Origin: Antricoccus suffuscus
Lineage (GTDB): Bacteria > Actinomycetota > Actinomycetes > Mycobacteriales > Antricoccaceae
Reading direction: 5' to 3'
Assembly: GCF_003003235.1 (NCBI RefSeq)
Contig: NZ_PVUE01000013.1
Span: 1 to 64,000, forward strand
DNA length: 64,000 bases
Shown here: piece by piece, positions 8,083 through 16,516 of the stretch
Numbering within the stretch: the stretch's first letter is position 1
How the letters are laid out: each line of letters begins with the position of its first letter
Notes under the pieces: model-generated
What the model saw: the letters and a program-made list of their open reading frames with translations, nothing else
Told to the model about the DNA's origin: nothing
Databases searched by the model: none
Made by a program: the position numbers and the translations under genes

Positions 8083-8784
8083 ATGTCTGAGCCTGATGCA
8101 CCGCGTCCACCGGACGATCCCGATCGGCCACCGCCCGCAGCCCTACCCGCGGAATCGGAGCGTGCGGTTCGCCTGCGCGCCGGTGATGCCGAACGCCATC
8201 AAACCGCCGCGCTCCTGCAGGATGCCCTAGGCAAGGGGCAACTTTCGCTCGACGAGTTCGAGGAGCGTACGACGAGCGTCTGGTCAACGGTGTACCGCGA
8301 CGAGCTCGAGCCGCTGACCGCCGACTTGGTCGCACCGCCGGCCTCCACGCCTCGACCGGCCACGTCGCACGCGGTGGCGACGCCGGGCGCTCCCGCTGCC
8401 GCCGACCGAATCACAGGCGGTGAGGGGCCGACGTTCTCAATGGCGATCTGGTCGGGATTCACGCGCAAGGGCGCGTGGACTGTCCCAGCGAAGTTCACCG
8501 GGTTCGCGTGGATGGGCGGCGGGGAGCTCGACCTTCGTTACGCCAACTTCTCCCAGCGGGAGGTGACTATCACGGTCGTCGCCATCATGGGCGGGATCGA
8601 GATCGTCGTACCGGACGACGCCCACGTGAAGGTCAGCGGTATCGGTTTCATGGGTGCCTTCGAGGACAGCCGCAAATGGGACGACGGCCCGCAACCGACC
8701 CCGCCGCCGGATGCACCGGTCATCACGATTAATGGGCTGGCGCTGATGGCCGGGATCGCGGTCAGTCGCAAGCCGACCCGATAG
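8083..8784 (+). CDS. DUF1707 and LiaF-like C-terminal domain protein
   Basis: A 233-residue protein. Residues about 25-80 are the DUF1707 (SHOCT-like) domain (VRLRAGDAERHQTAALLQDA, LGKGQLSLDEFEERTT, then a conserved YRDEL), found almost only in Actinobacteria. The second half is a beta-rich domain of the cell-wall-active-antibiotics-response type (LDLRYANF, VTITVVAIMGGIEIVVPDD, VSGIGFMGAFEDS), as in LiaF. No transmembrane segment is seen. Members are suspected of sensing or buffering cell-envelope stress; function is not established. It stands alone between the VOC and hydrolase genes. Confidence 0.8.
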   Translation: MSEPDAPRPPDDPDRPPPAALPAESERAVRLRAGDAERHQTAALLQDALGKGQLSLDEFEERTTSVWSTVYRDELEPLTADLVAPPASTPRPATSHAVATPGAPAAADRITGGEGPTFSMAIWSGFTRKGAWTVPAKFTGFAWMGGGELDLRYANFSQREVTITVVAIMGGIEIVVPDDAHVKVSGIGFMGAFEDSRKWDDGPQPTPPPDAPVITINGLALMAGIAVSRKPTR

Positions 8785-8883
8785 CCACACGGGGTCGAGC
8801 CAAGTCGAGTCCCTTGTTCGCCCACGTGCCGCGTGATGTACTTGCGACAACTGTCAACTGCATCACACTTACGGGGGAATCCG

Positions 8884-9960
8884 ATGACCAATCCCGAATT
8901 GCCCGGACGTCTTGGCGACCCGGAGCGCACGCTCGCCACCGACCCTCGGATGGATCCGAGGCTGCTCGCGACGCTTGCCGCCTTCGGGCTGGACAACAAC
9001 GGTGAGCCGCCACCGCTCGGACCCGACGCGCCGACCGCCGACATCATCGCGTACGCCGACGCCGCCGAGGAGGGGTTCGGTCAGCTGTTTGCCGCGGCGT
9101 TCCAGAACGTGCCCGCGGTCGAAGGCATCACGCACGACACGCTGACGGTGCCGGGCGGGGATGACAACGAGATCACCCTCTACGTGCACCGGCCCACCAA
9201 CGCGACAGGCCCACTCCCCTGCGTCTACCACATCCACGGTGGCGGCATGGTGCTGCTTGCCGCGTCGAATCCGGAGTACGTTTGGTGGCGCGACCGCATG
9301 GCGGCCACCGGATTGGTCGTCGTCGGTGTCGAATACCGCAACGGCGCCGGCAAGTTGGGGCCCTACCCCTACCCGGCCGGATTGACTGATTGTGTCGCCG
9401 GGCTGCAATACGTCCTCGATCATGCCGACGATCTGGGCATCGGTCAGGTCGTCGTGTCCGGAGAATCCGGCGGCGGCAACCTCTCGCTGGCGACCACGCT
9501 GACCGCGAACCGACAGGGCTGGGTGCAGCGAATCGCCGGCGTCTACGCCGAATGCCCATATATATCCGGCATGTACGCCGATCCGCCGGCCGAGCTCACC
9601 TCCTTGCATGAGAACAACGGGTTCTTCCTACGCACCGACATGATGGGTCTGTTGGTGGCGGCGTACGACCCGGGCGGGAAGAACGCGACCGAGCCGACGG
9701 CCTGGCCGCTGCACGCATCGACCGAGGATCTGACCGGCTTCCCGCCGACCGTCATCTCGGTCAACGAGCTCGATCCGCTGCGCGATGAGGGTCTGCACTT
9801 CCTGCGGAAGCTCTGGGCCGCCGGAGTCAGGGCGCGGGGACGGATCACGCCGGGAACGACGCACGCCGGCGACATCCTGCTCGCGCCGGTCAACGCGCCC
9901 GAGGTGAACGACGCGACCGCCGAGGACATCCGCGCATTCTGCTACTCGTTATCGTCGTAG
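8884..9960 (+). CDS. alpha/beta hydrolase, hormone-sensitive-lipase family
   Basis: A 358-residue esterase/lipase-type hydrolase. The start at 8884 (MTNPELPGRLGDPE) has a GGGGGA site upstream; the longer frame from 8833 is less likely. The HSL-family oxyanion motif HGGG begins at about residue 118, the nucleophile elbow GESGGG puts Ser at about 195, Asp is at about 297 (ELDPLRDEG) and His at about 327 (TTHAGD), completing the triad. It cleaves a carboxylic ester; the natural substrate is unknown. A fragment of a closely related gene is found at 44795-44917. It converges on the thiol dioxygenase gene with about 100 bases between the stops. Confidence 0.92.
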   Translation: MTNPELPGRLGDPERTLATDPRMDPRLLATLAAFGLDNNGEPPPLGPDAPTADIIAYADAAEEGFGQLFAAAFQNVPAVEGITHDTLTVPGGDDNEITLYVHRPTNATGPLPCVYHIHGGGMVLLAASNPEYVWWRDRMAATGLVVVGVEYRNGAGKLGPYPYPAGLTDCVAGLQYVLDHADDLGIGQVVVSGESGGGNLSLATTLTANRQGWVQRIAGVYAECPYISGMYADPPAELTSLHENNGFFLRTDMMGLLVAAYDPGGKNATEPTAWPLHASTEDLTGFPPTVISVNELDPLRDEGLHFLRKLWAAGVRARGRITPGTTHAGDILLAPVNAPEVNDATAEDIRAFCYSLSS

Positions 9961-10063
9961 CGATCGTGTCGTAGACGGTGCAATCGCGTCGCCTGCGGCA
10001 CATCGACATCGATCACTGTCTGGACCTCGGCTACTTAGACCGACGCGTCACGACCAATAGCCG

Positions 10064-10606
10064 CTAGTCGGTATCGCCCCAGTTCGAAACAAACCAGTCA
10101 ACTCGACCGGTTTCGGGCTCATATGAGCGTCGTTCAATGGTCCCAATGTTGCCGCCGTAGATGTGAATGCCGATAACAGGTGCGTCACCTTCGCAGCGCA
10201 CTTGGTGTACGTCGTCGTCCGTGGTGCAACAGACGGTTACCTCGCCGGGTTTCCAAACGTGCTCTCCGTTAGCTATCAGCGGGACGTCCGGTACGGTCGG
10301 CTTAACGAAGCTGAGCTCGTGCTCTTGGCCTGAATAGATGCCGACCACTCCCCACGTTTCATGTCCGTGCACCGGGGTGCCCTGCCCGACGTCCCAGACT
10401 GCGGAGGCTATTGAAAAGCTTTCGTCGTCAGCGATGTAAAGCGGGTACATGACGTAGCGGTCGGGGTTCGGTCTCGTAGTTGCGGCGGGTAGGTCGAGGC
10501 CACGCGCCAGCGCTTCAGTGAGCGCCTCCGCCACTTTTGGCGTGAGCACGTGTTCGTCGGGGTAAGCCTCCACAATTCCGGCGACCCGGTCTATCAGATC
10601 CTGCAT
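10064..10606 (-). CDS. cysteine-dioxygenase-family thiol dioxygenase
   Basis: A 180-residue cupin of the cysteine dioxygenase family, which oxidises a thiol to a sulfinic acid with O2 and ferrous iron. Iron ligands are visible as HGH in GTPVHGHETWGVVGIYSG and a third His in DDDVHQV. The family's Ser-His-Tyr triad appears as GIHIYGG, so Ser is replaced by Gly. The substrate-binding Arg (cysteine dioxygenases) or Gln (3-mercaptopropionate dioxygenases) position reads Met in RYVMYPLY by eye alignment. It is therefore unlikely to be a plain cysteine dioxygenase. It is the last gene of the operon, 25 bases after the sulfite oxidase, and most likely attacks a thiol acid made or imported by the upstream gene products. 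Confidence 0.85.
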   Translation of the reverse strand: MQDLIDRVAGIVEAYPDEHVLTPKVAEALTEALARGLDLPAATTRPNPDRYVMYPLYIADDESFSIASAVWDVGQGTPVHGHETWGVVGIYSGQEHELSFVKPTVPDVPLIANGEHVWKPGEVTVCCTTDDDVHQVRCEGDAPVIGIHIYGGNIGTIERRSYEPETGRVDWFVSNWGDTD

Positions 10607-10631
10607 TTCGAAGCTCCTGCCTTTTCTCGAA

Positions 10632-11702
10632 CTACGCCTCGGCTGGTCGTGACGGCAGAAGTTCGATTTCGATAGTGTGAATTCCGTTGTTTCCGTAGCC
10701 CAATCGATTCATTGCCGGCTGCCAGGATTGAGTTCGTCCGTTTATGTCGGTCGCACGCACTGCCAGGCGGCGCCGACCTCGCGGAAGTCCGGTCGAAATA
10801 GCTGCCCTATAGCGTCCCCACGCAAAGGGTGTGGGCGCAGCTTCCACGACGGTCGCGCTGGTCCACGAGGCCCCGTCGTCGACCGTCAGTTCGACAGCGG
10901 CCACTGGAGTCTCGCCGGCCCACGCCAGAATGGACACCTCGGTGTCGTCAAAGACCTCGTCATTACTTTCCGGTGCGACTATCACGGCACGAGGTAGGTG
11001 CTCCGTAACCGGCGCAATGATTGTGCCGTCGGCTGTCTGGTACGTATAGCGTTCGTGCTGCCAAAACTCCTTGTAGGGCCTGTCTGTCAGCGCTAGCGAC
11101 TTGACCCATTTCGCCCACCAAATTCCATACCAGCCCGGCACAACCAGCCGGACCGGTGCGCCATGGTTCCGTGGCAGATCCTGTCCGTTCACCTGCCACG
11201 CCAGAATCGTGTCCGGGTGCAGGGCTTTGGACCGCACCAGGCCCTTGCCAAACTGAGCGTGGACGTTCTCCGGCATAGCAACGCCCTCGTCACTGGACTG
11301 GACAACAAGGGTCGTCCAGTCCTGCTGGCTGATGTCATCGTCGCGCAAGATGTCTCTCACCGACACGCCCCGCCACTTTGCCTGATGAAAGAGCCCGAGG
11401 CCGAACTGGTTTCCGGGCGCCCGCTGCGCAAGGAAACCGCGCCCATTGCCTGCGCATTCAAGGACAGCTGTCACTTCGCGCGTGGGCAGGCTCTTGATCG
11501 TCTCGATATCGATCGACCTGCTCGTGCCATCCAAGGACGTGACGACCAGCGTTTCCTGATCCGCTACCTCGGGTTGGTCATAGTGGTGCACGATGAACTG
11601 CGCCTCTGAAAGGCCGCCTCGGTGGGCAATTAGCGGGACCTCGGCCATCTGCAGCGCGCCTGACTTATCGTAACTGCGGGGGTGCAACGCAAGTCGTTCC
11701 AT
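10632..11702 (-). CDS. sulfite-oxidase-family molybdopterin enzyme
   Basis: A 356-residue molybdenum enzyme. The Moco domain contains the cysteine that ligates Mo in LECAGNGRGF (near residue 82), GVSVRDIL, and PVRLVVPGWYGIWWAKWV; the C-terminal part is the Ig-like Mo-co dimerisation domain (VSILAWAGETPVAAVELTVD). There is no cytochrome b5 domain and no twin-arginine or Sec signal, so it should act in the cytoplasm with another electron acceptor. Known family members oxidise sulfite to sulfate. Placed directly before a thiol dioxygenase, it would detoxify sulfite released from a sulfinate. It is 22 bases from the upstream crotonase gene, consistent with one transcript. Confidence 0.9.
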   Translation of the reverse strand: MERLALHPRSYDKSGALQMAEVPLIAHRGGLSEAQFIVHHYDQPEVADQETLVVTSLDGTSRSIDIETIKSLPTREVTAVLECAGNGRGFLAQRAPGNQFGLGLFHQAKWRGVSVRDILRDDDISQQDWTTLVVQSSDEGVAMPENVHAQFGKGLVRSKALHPDTILAWQVNGQDLPRNHGAPVRLVVPGWYGIWWAKWVKSLALTDRPYKEFWQHERYTYQTADGTIIAPVTEHLPRAVIVAPESNDEVFDDTEVSILAWAGETPVAAVELTVDDGASWTSATVVEAAPTPFAWGRYRAAISTGLPRGRRRLAVRATDINGRTQSWQPAMNRLGYGNNGIHTIEIELLPSRPAEA

Positions 11703-11724
11703 GTCCGTGACTCCTGTCCGTCGG

Positions 11725-12525
11725 TTAGAAGGTGGGTTTCGGTGCCGTTGGTACGTCGTCCGGTTTGGGTGGCTGCGGCCGAGCCGAGGCCGCGAATGCA
11801 GCGATGCGGTCTTTGATTCCTGGCCTGCCCGCGATAGATCTCACGAGATCGGCAAGCGCCCTTGCGTAGTCCAGGTGTCTTGCGGCCTCGCAAAGGTCAC
11901 GCGCGGTGTCAGCCGACAACGCCTCGATACCGGTTTGCAGTTCGGTGACGAGCGCCTCGATATCCGAGTTATTCGGCACCATTCGTACGACGCCGAGCCC
12001 GGCCGCCTCCGCGCACGGCAGGGTCGCGTTCGTGCTGACCAGGCGGAGTGCCTCAGACTCGCCGACCAGGCCGGTAAGTCTGAGGGTTCCCAGCACAACT
12101 CCAAAGCCCGCCCCCGGAAACCGGAAGGAGGCATGCGGCGTTCCGATCCGATGGTCACACGCCAGGGCGACGTCCGCGCCCGCCCCTACTGCCGCGCCTT
12201 CCATAACCGCGACCGTGAAGAAGGGCGCCCGAGAGATTTGCTCAAGCAGCAGCCCGATACGCGCAAAGCGCAGCAGTAGTGAAGCGTCGTTCTCGTGTTC
12301 CAAGGAGCCGAGGTCGAAGCCGCTACTGAACACGCGGGTGCAACTTCGTAGTACCACCAGTCGAACCCCGTCGATCTCCGCCTCGTGCAGTGCGATCAAA
12401 AGCCCGTCGACCAGTGCACCCGACAACGCATTGCGCGTGGCGCCCCGATTCAGCACCAGATCTCGACGGTCGCTCGAGACTCGGTCAATAAGGACAGGCG
12501 GATCAAGACTCACGACTCGGTCCAT
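11725..12525 (-). CDS. enoyl-CoA hydratase/isomerase-family protein
   Basis: A 266-residue crotonase-fold protein. The CoA-binding/oxyanion region VFSSGFDLGSL and the second oxyanion segment AVMEGAAVGAGADVALACDH are clear. In the usual PE-glutamate position it reads FRFPGAGFGVVLGTLRL, so the first catalytic Glu appears to be absent. It may therefore be a hydrolase, lyase or isomerase rather than a standard hydratase. The start at 12525 overlaps the preceding CoA-transferase by 16 bases. Within this operon a crotonase could cleave a C-S or C-C bond of the CoA-bound substrate; that is inference. Confidence 0.85.
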   Translation of the reverse strand: MDRVVSLDPPVLIDRVSSDRRDLVLNRGATRNALSGALVDGLLIALHEAEIDGVRLVVLRSCTRVFSSGFDLGSLEHENDASLLLRFARIGLLLEQISRAPFFTVAVMEGAAVGAGADVALACDHRIGTPHASFRFPGAGFGVVLGTLRLTGLVGESEALRLVSTNATLPCAEAAGLGVVRMVPNNSDIEALVTELQTGIEALSADTARDLCEAARHLDYARALADLVRSIAGRPGIKDRIAAFAASARPQPPKPDDVPTAPKPTF

Positions 12526-13718
12526 TCGCGAAAGACATCGTGGTTGTGTTCGCCAAGGCGCGGTGGCGCGTTGTAGATCTTCGATGGGTGCTCACCGATG
12601 CGCGCCGGAAACACGACCATCGGAGTCGGGCCAGCGACCGGTACGTCGACATCCTGCACGAGTTGGGTTGCGGTGATGTGCGAATCGGCCAAGATATCCC
12701 CGAATGAGTTCACCAGGCTTGCCGGTACGCCGCGCGCACTGAGTTCGGTTACCCACGCGGAGGCGGGCTTGTTGCTGAATCGCTCCTGCAGTACCTCTGC
12801 TAGGGCGACTTGATTCGCGGCGCGATGTTCTTGGTCTACGAACCGCGGGTCATCGGCCAGATGTTCCAGGTCCGTTACGTCGCACACGGCAAGCCATAGC
12901 TTGTGGCTGCCGGCCGCGACAATGAAGTCCCGGTCAGAAGCCTGGTAAGCCTGGTACGGCGCATTTCGAGGATGCGCCGATCCAAGTGGTAGGGGTTCTT
13001 TGTGACTCCCCCAGTACTCGCTGGTCTGAAGCGCCGACGCGCCGAGCAGACAGTCCAGCATTGGGCAGTCGATACGAGCCGAGTGACCGGACCCTCGGAC
13101 TTTGGGGAGCAGCGCGGCGATCGTGTATGCGCCGTACAGGCCGCTGATAAAGTCCGCCACCGGAACGCCCGCTTTCACGGGCTTTCCGCCCGGTTCACCA
13201 GTAATACTCATCAGACCGCTCATGCCTTGGATAACGACGTCGTAAGCACCGTTCGATACGTACGGACTATTGAGCCCGAAGCCCGAGATCGAGCAGTAGA
13301 CCATCCCCTTGTGACCGTGAGACACCGCGTCAAATCCAAGACCAAGGCGGTCCAAAGCGCCGGGCCGATAATTCTCGACGATCACGTCAGCCTCTCGGGT
13401 GAGCGCAAGGATTTCAGCAAACTCCTTGGGATCCTTCAAATTGGCCGTAACACTGCGCTTGTTGCGGTTCACCGAGGCGAAGTTGTGGCTAAACGTCTCC
13501 CGTTCGTCGCTTACGAGAGGCGGCCAGGATCGCATCTGGTCACCAGAAGGAGGCTCGACCTTGACCACATCGGCCCCAAGGTCTGCAAGAAGCGACGCGG
13601 CAAACGGGCCGGCGGCGACGTGGCCGAACTCAAGCACCCGGACACCGGTGAGCGGTCGCGATAGGTCCTCGTCCACGTCTGCAGACTCACCTGTCTTTTT
13701 CGACTTCACACCGCGCAT
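12510..13718 (-). CDS. type III (CaiB/BaiF) CoA-transferase
   Basis: A 402-residue family III CoA-transferase of full length. Visible landmarks are GVRVLEFGHVAAGPFAASLLADLGADV, KVEPPSGDQMRSWPP, RNKRSVTANLKDPK, VIVENYRPGALDRLGLGF, the catalytic aspartate in VKAGVPVADFISGLYG, and the C-terminal PRLGEHNHDVFREW. These enzymes move CoA between acids through an aspartyl-CoA anhydride intermediate. The start overlaps the end of the hydratase gene by 13 bases and the stop overlaps the next crotonase by 16, so translation is coupled. Donor and acceptor are unknown. Confidence 0.92.
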   Translation of the reverse strand: MRGVKSKKTGESADVDEDLSRPLTGVRVLEFGHVAAGPFAASLLADLGADVVKVEPPSGDQMRSWPPLVSDERETFSHNFASVNRNKRSVTANLKDPKEFAEILALTREADVIVENYRPGALDRLGLGFDAVSHGHKGMVYCSISGFGLNSPYVSNGAYDVVIQGMSGLMSITGEPGGKPVKAGVPVADFISGLYGAYTIAALLPKVRGSGHSARIDCPMLDCLLGASALQTSEYWGSHKEPLPLGSAHPRNAPYQAYQASDRDFIVAAGSHKLWLAVCDVTDLEHLADDPRFVDQEHRAANQVALAEVLQERFSNKPASAWVTELSARGVPASLVNSFGDILADSHITATQLVQDVDVPVAGPTPMVVFPARIGEHPSKIYNAPPRLGEHNHDVFREWTES

Positions 13719-14596
13719 TCAAAGGTCCCTTTCGACACGACCGTGACTCCGTCTCTGGGACGCAGAATCTCGTAGCTGCCCTTATCGGCTTCACGCCATA
13801 TCCGTGTGGTGAGATCGTCTCCGGGAAATACCGGAGCTGAAAGCTTCCCAGACAGGGCACGAAGTTTGCTCGCGTCGCCGCTGCACACCTCGTCGATCAG
13901 GTGCCGCGCGGCAAATCCGAGCGTGCAGCGCCCATGTAGCAAGGGCACCTGATAGCCCACTCGCCGAGAGACGGTCGGATCGGAGTGCAAGGGGTTTCGA
14001 CCGCTTGCGAGTCGGTACAGCAGGCACTGATTCTGCGCGATCGAAAACGCTACCGAGGCATCAGGCGCGCGGCTGGGCACGGCCGATCCTACCGGCGGTT
14101 TGCGCATAGCCGCGATTTCGCTGTCCGGGCGCGCGACGTGGACCAATGTTCGTGACCTGGTCGTAAACATCGGTCCGTGGTCGGCACCGTCAACAACCTC
14201 GTTCTCCACCGTCACCACGTAGCCACGCGGATGGTCAGCCACTGCCACGACCCGTCCCGTCGACTTCGCCGACCCGGTGGGCCGAATCGGCCTAGCGAGC
14301 CTTATGGACTCCTCCATCAGCAGGACATCCTGACCGCGCACGCCTAACGGCGCAAAAAGTCCAGGTCCGACAGTGCACAGCGTGATCCCGAACGTCGGTA
14401 TCACTTGCAGCGTCACGCCCTCGGAGTTCTCTGTGGTTAGGTTCAACTCTCGGCACGGGTCAGCATTTCCAGCACCGACACCGATGGCGTAGAGCATGCA
14501 GTCGTCCTCCGACCACGTGGCAGCGCCAGGATGAGGCTCGAGGGCTTCGAGTGAGTTGCGGTCAATGACAAGTGTGCTGGCTTCGTTGGTCTGCAT
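13706..14596 (-). CDS. MaoC/hydratase-2-type double hot-dog enoyl-CoA hydratase
   Basis: A 296-residue double hot-dog protein. The C-terminal hot dog has the hydratase-2 signature LYRLASGRNPLHSDPTVSRR followed by VGYQVPLLHGRCTLG, with the catalytic Asp/His pair (SDP and the preceding NPLH). The N-terminal hot dog (YAIGVGAGNADPCRELNLTTE) lacks catalytic residues, as usual. The family hydrates trans-2-enoyl-CoA to the (R)-3-hydroxy product. Start and the upstream stop share one base (TAATG). In this operon it would add water to, or remove it from, an unsaturated CoA intermediate. Confidence 0.88.
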   Translation of the reverse strand: MQTNEASTLVIDRNSLEALEPHPGAATWSEDDCMLYAIGVGAGNADPCRELNLTTENSEGVTLQVIPTFGITLCTVGPGLFAPLGVRGQDVLLMEESIRLARPIRPTGSAKSTGRVVAVADHPRGYVVTVENEVVDGADHGPMFTTRSRTLVHVARPDSEIAAMRKPPVGSAVPSRAPDASVAFSIAQNQCLLYRLASGRNPLHSDPTVSRRVGYQVPLLHGRCTLGFAARHLIDEVCSGDASKLRALSGKLSAPVFPGDDLTTRIWREADKGSYEILRPRDGVTVVSKGTFECAV

Positions 14597-15705
14597 TACG
14601 GCTTCCAGTTCTGGGCTTGCTTCTTGACCGCGTCGGCGTCGAACTTGTTAGCTTCCTTATTGAGACTTAGGTCCACGACCTTCTTCGAGTCAAGGCTCGC
14701 CTTCAGCACGCCGTACTTCACCATAAAGTCGATGCTGTCCTGCACGTCTTTCATCGGGACGTCGCCGATAAGACCAGACGGGCCAGGGACAGACCCGCTC
14801 TTGAAGCGCGACTCAACATTTGGCAGCACAGACTGGATCGCTTCCTCAGTCGACATCCCCTTCGGCTTTTGCTCGGGGTATTCGGCCCATTGGATCTGCT
14901 CGGCCGCACCAGGGTTCGTCGTACTGAAAATGTAACCCTTGTAGGTACCGAGCAAAAACTTGACGATTGCGCTCTTGTGCTCTTTGAGGAACTGTTCCGT
15001 AGTTGCGTAGCCAGACAGCCCAGAGACCTTGTCCAACGGGGTCGGCAGGTTGATCAGTTTCTTGCCCAGCACGCCCGAGACAACGCCGGTTGGTCCGTCG
15101 TATGACGCGTACGCCGCGACCGTCCCGTCCTTGATCGCCGCTGCAGCTTGACTTCCAACGCCAATGACTAACCACTTCACGTCCGAATCGGGATCGAGGC
15201 CCGAGGCTTGGACGGCGGCACGACCGAATAGGTACGACGCGGAGCTGAGCGACTGAGTGCCGATCGTCTTGCCCTTGAGGTCGTCGATCGATTTGATTTT
15301 GCTGTCCTCAGGCACCGCGATCTGCCAGAAGTTCTCCGCTTGCAGGCTCACAAGCCGGATCTTCGGATCGGCCGCGGCCGCTTGGTACAACGAAGAGGTG
15401 CCGCCCGCGATGATGTCGGCCTTGCCGGCAGTGAGCAGCTGAGCGGACGCCGTCGCGCCGGCGGTCGGCTGAATCTGCACGGTGAGCCCTTGGTCTTTCC
15501 AATATCCCATGGCTTTCGGTACGGACCCGTACGGCGCGGTGCTGTCGAGAAGGACGGGCGCACCAGTGGCAAAAACGATGCTGTCATCTTTTGACTTTGA
15601 ACTACCTGACGAGCTGTCAGATCCACACGCAGCTAGTCCGAGCACTGCGATTGCAACGGTCGCGATTGCGGACGTTGCTTTAATACCAGTAGTTTTCAGT
15701 GACAT
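14596..15705 (-). CDS. ABC transporter substrate-binding lipoprotein (NitT/TauT type)
   Basis: A 369-residue secreted lipoprotein. A hydrophobic signal peptide ends in the lipobox LGLAACGSDSSSG with the lipid-bearing cysteine near residue 27. The mature part resembles the NMT1/THI5-SsuA-TauA fold (PYGSVPKAMGYWKDQGLTVQ, TAGATASAQLLTAGKADIIAG, LKGKTIGTQSLSSASYLFGRA). Such proteins bind nitrate, sulfonates, taurine, pyrimidine precursors or aromatic acids. Together with the permease at 18809 and ATPase at 19678 it completes an importer. Linked to a thiol dioxygenase and sulfite oxidase, an organosulfur ligand is a reasonable guess. It is followed immediately by the hydratase gene. Confidence 0.9.
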   Translation of the reverse strand: MSLKTTGIKATSAIATVAIAVLGLAACGSDSSSGSSKSKDDSIVFATGAPVLLDSTAPYGSVPKAMGYWKDQGLTVQIQPTAGATASAQLLTAGKADIIAGGTSSLYQAAAADPKIRLVSLQAENFWQIAVPEDSKIKSIDDLKGKTIGTQSLSSASYLFGRAAVQASGLDPDSDVKWLVIGVGSQAAAAIKDGTVAAYASYDGPTGVVSGVLGKKLINLPTPLDKVSGLSGYATTEQFLKEHKSAIVKFLLGTYKGYIFSTTNPGAAEQIQWAEYPEQKPKGMSTEEAIQSVLPNVESRFKSGSVPGPSGLIGDVPMKDVQDSIDFMVKYGVLKASLDSKKVVDLSLNKEANKFDADAVKKQAQNWKP

Positions 15706-15732
15706 TTTGATATTCCCATCTAGTCCGGATTC

Positions 15733-16473
15733 TCAGATTCCTTGAAATGAGGGCTGCCGCTTTTCCAGGAACGCGGCCTTGCCTTCCTGTCCATCGCTGC
15801 TTCGGCTGACCTGTACCAACTGGCGACGAGCATGGGCCGCCTCTTCGGAAGGACTCAATGGAACAGTGCGATCCGCGAACTGTTTGATCGTCGACACCAC
15901 CAGCGGCGCACTCTGTGCGATGGTCTGCGCCATCTGAGTCGCCACCTCCAGTTGAGTTCCCAGCGGCACGACCTTGTTGACCATCCCCACCTCATAGGCG
16001 CGTTGCGCGGTCAGCGGCTCACCTAGCAGCAGGAATTCCATCGCAATCTTGTGGGGAACACGGACGGCCGCGCCCGAACACAGTCCCCCAGTGAATCCGA
16101 CTCGCGCCTCGGGATACATGAAGACGGTGTTGTCGGCGACGACCGCGAGATCACTGTGCTGACTAAGGATGTAACCGCCTCCCACGCAGTGCCCGAACAC
16201 CGCGGCGACAACCGGCTTGGTGACGGAAACCCCCACTCCGGGTACTGCTTCCCACATTTCCGCGGGCGGATCGCTCAGATCGGCTCCGACGCAGAATGCG
16301 CGGTCCCCTTCCGAGGTCAGTACTGCGGCACGGTCATCGCTTGCCTCAAACCGCATCCAAGCGTCGCGAAGTCCTTCCACGACATCGTTGTTGAGAGCGT
16401 TCAACTTGTTACCGCGACGGATCATGATGGTCGCGACGTCTTGGTGAGACTCGTATGTGACTGTTTCGTTCAT
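15733..16473 (-). CDS. enoyl-CoA hydratase/isomerase-family protein
   Basis: A 246-residue crotonase started at 16473 (MNETVTYESHQDVATIMI), where a GAAAGG site precedes the ATG; the longer frame to 16584 overlaps the upstream gene and is rejected. Conserved parts are KLNALNNDVVEGL, FCVGADLSDPPAEM, VFGHCVGGGYILSQHSDLAV and MYPEARVGFTGGLCSGAAV. The Glu of the PE motif is present here, unlike in the other crotonase of this operon. The protein sits between a CoA-transferase (43 bases upstream) and the substrate-binding protein (27 bases downstream). Likely a hydratase or lyase acting on the CoA-bound substrate. Confidence 0.88.
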   Translation of the reverse strand: MNETVTYESHQDVATIMIRRGNKLNALNNDVVEGLRDAWMRFEASDDRAAVLTSEGDRAFCVGADLSDPPAEMWEAVPGVGVSVTKPVVAAVFGHCVGGGYILSQHSDLAVVADNTVFMYPEARVGFTGGLCSGAAVRVPHKIAMEFLLLGEPLTAQRAYEVGMVNKVVPLGTQLEVATQMAQTIAQSAPLVVSTIKQFADRTVPLSPSEEAAHARRQLVQVSRSSDGQEGKAAFLEKRQPSFQGI

Positions 16474-16516
16474 GGGGTGCCTTTCGTTTGACGGATGGTC
16501 GGATATGGGTCGTGCG

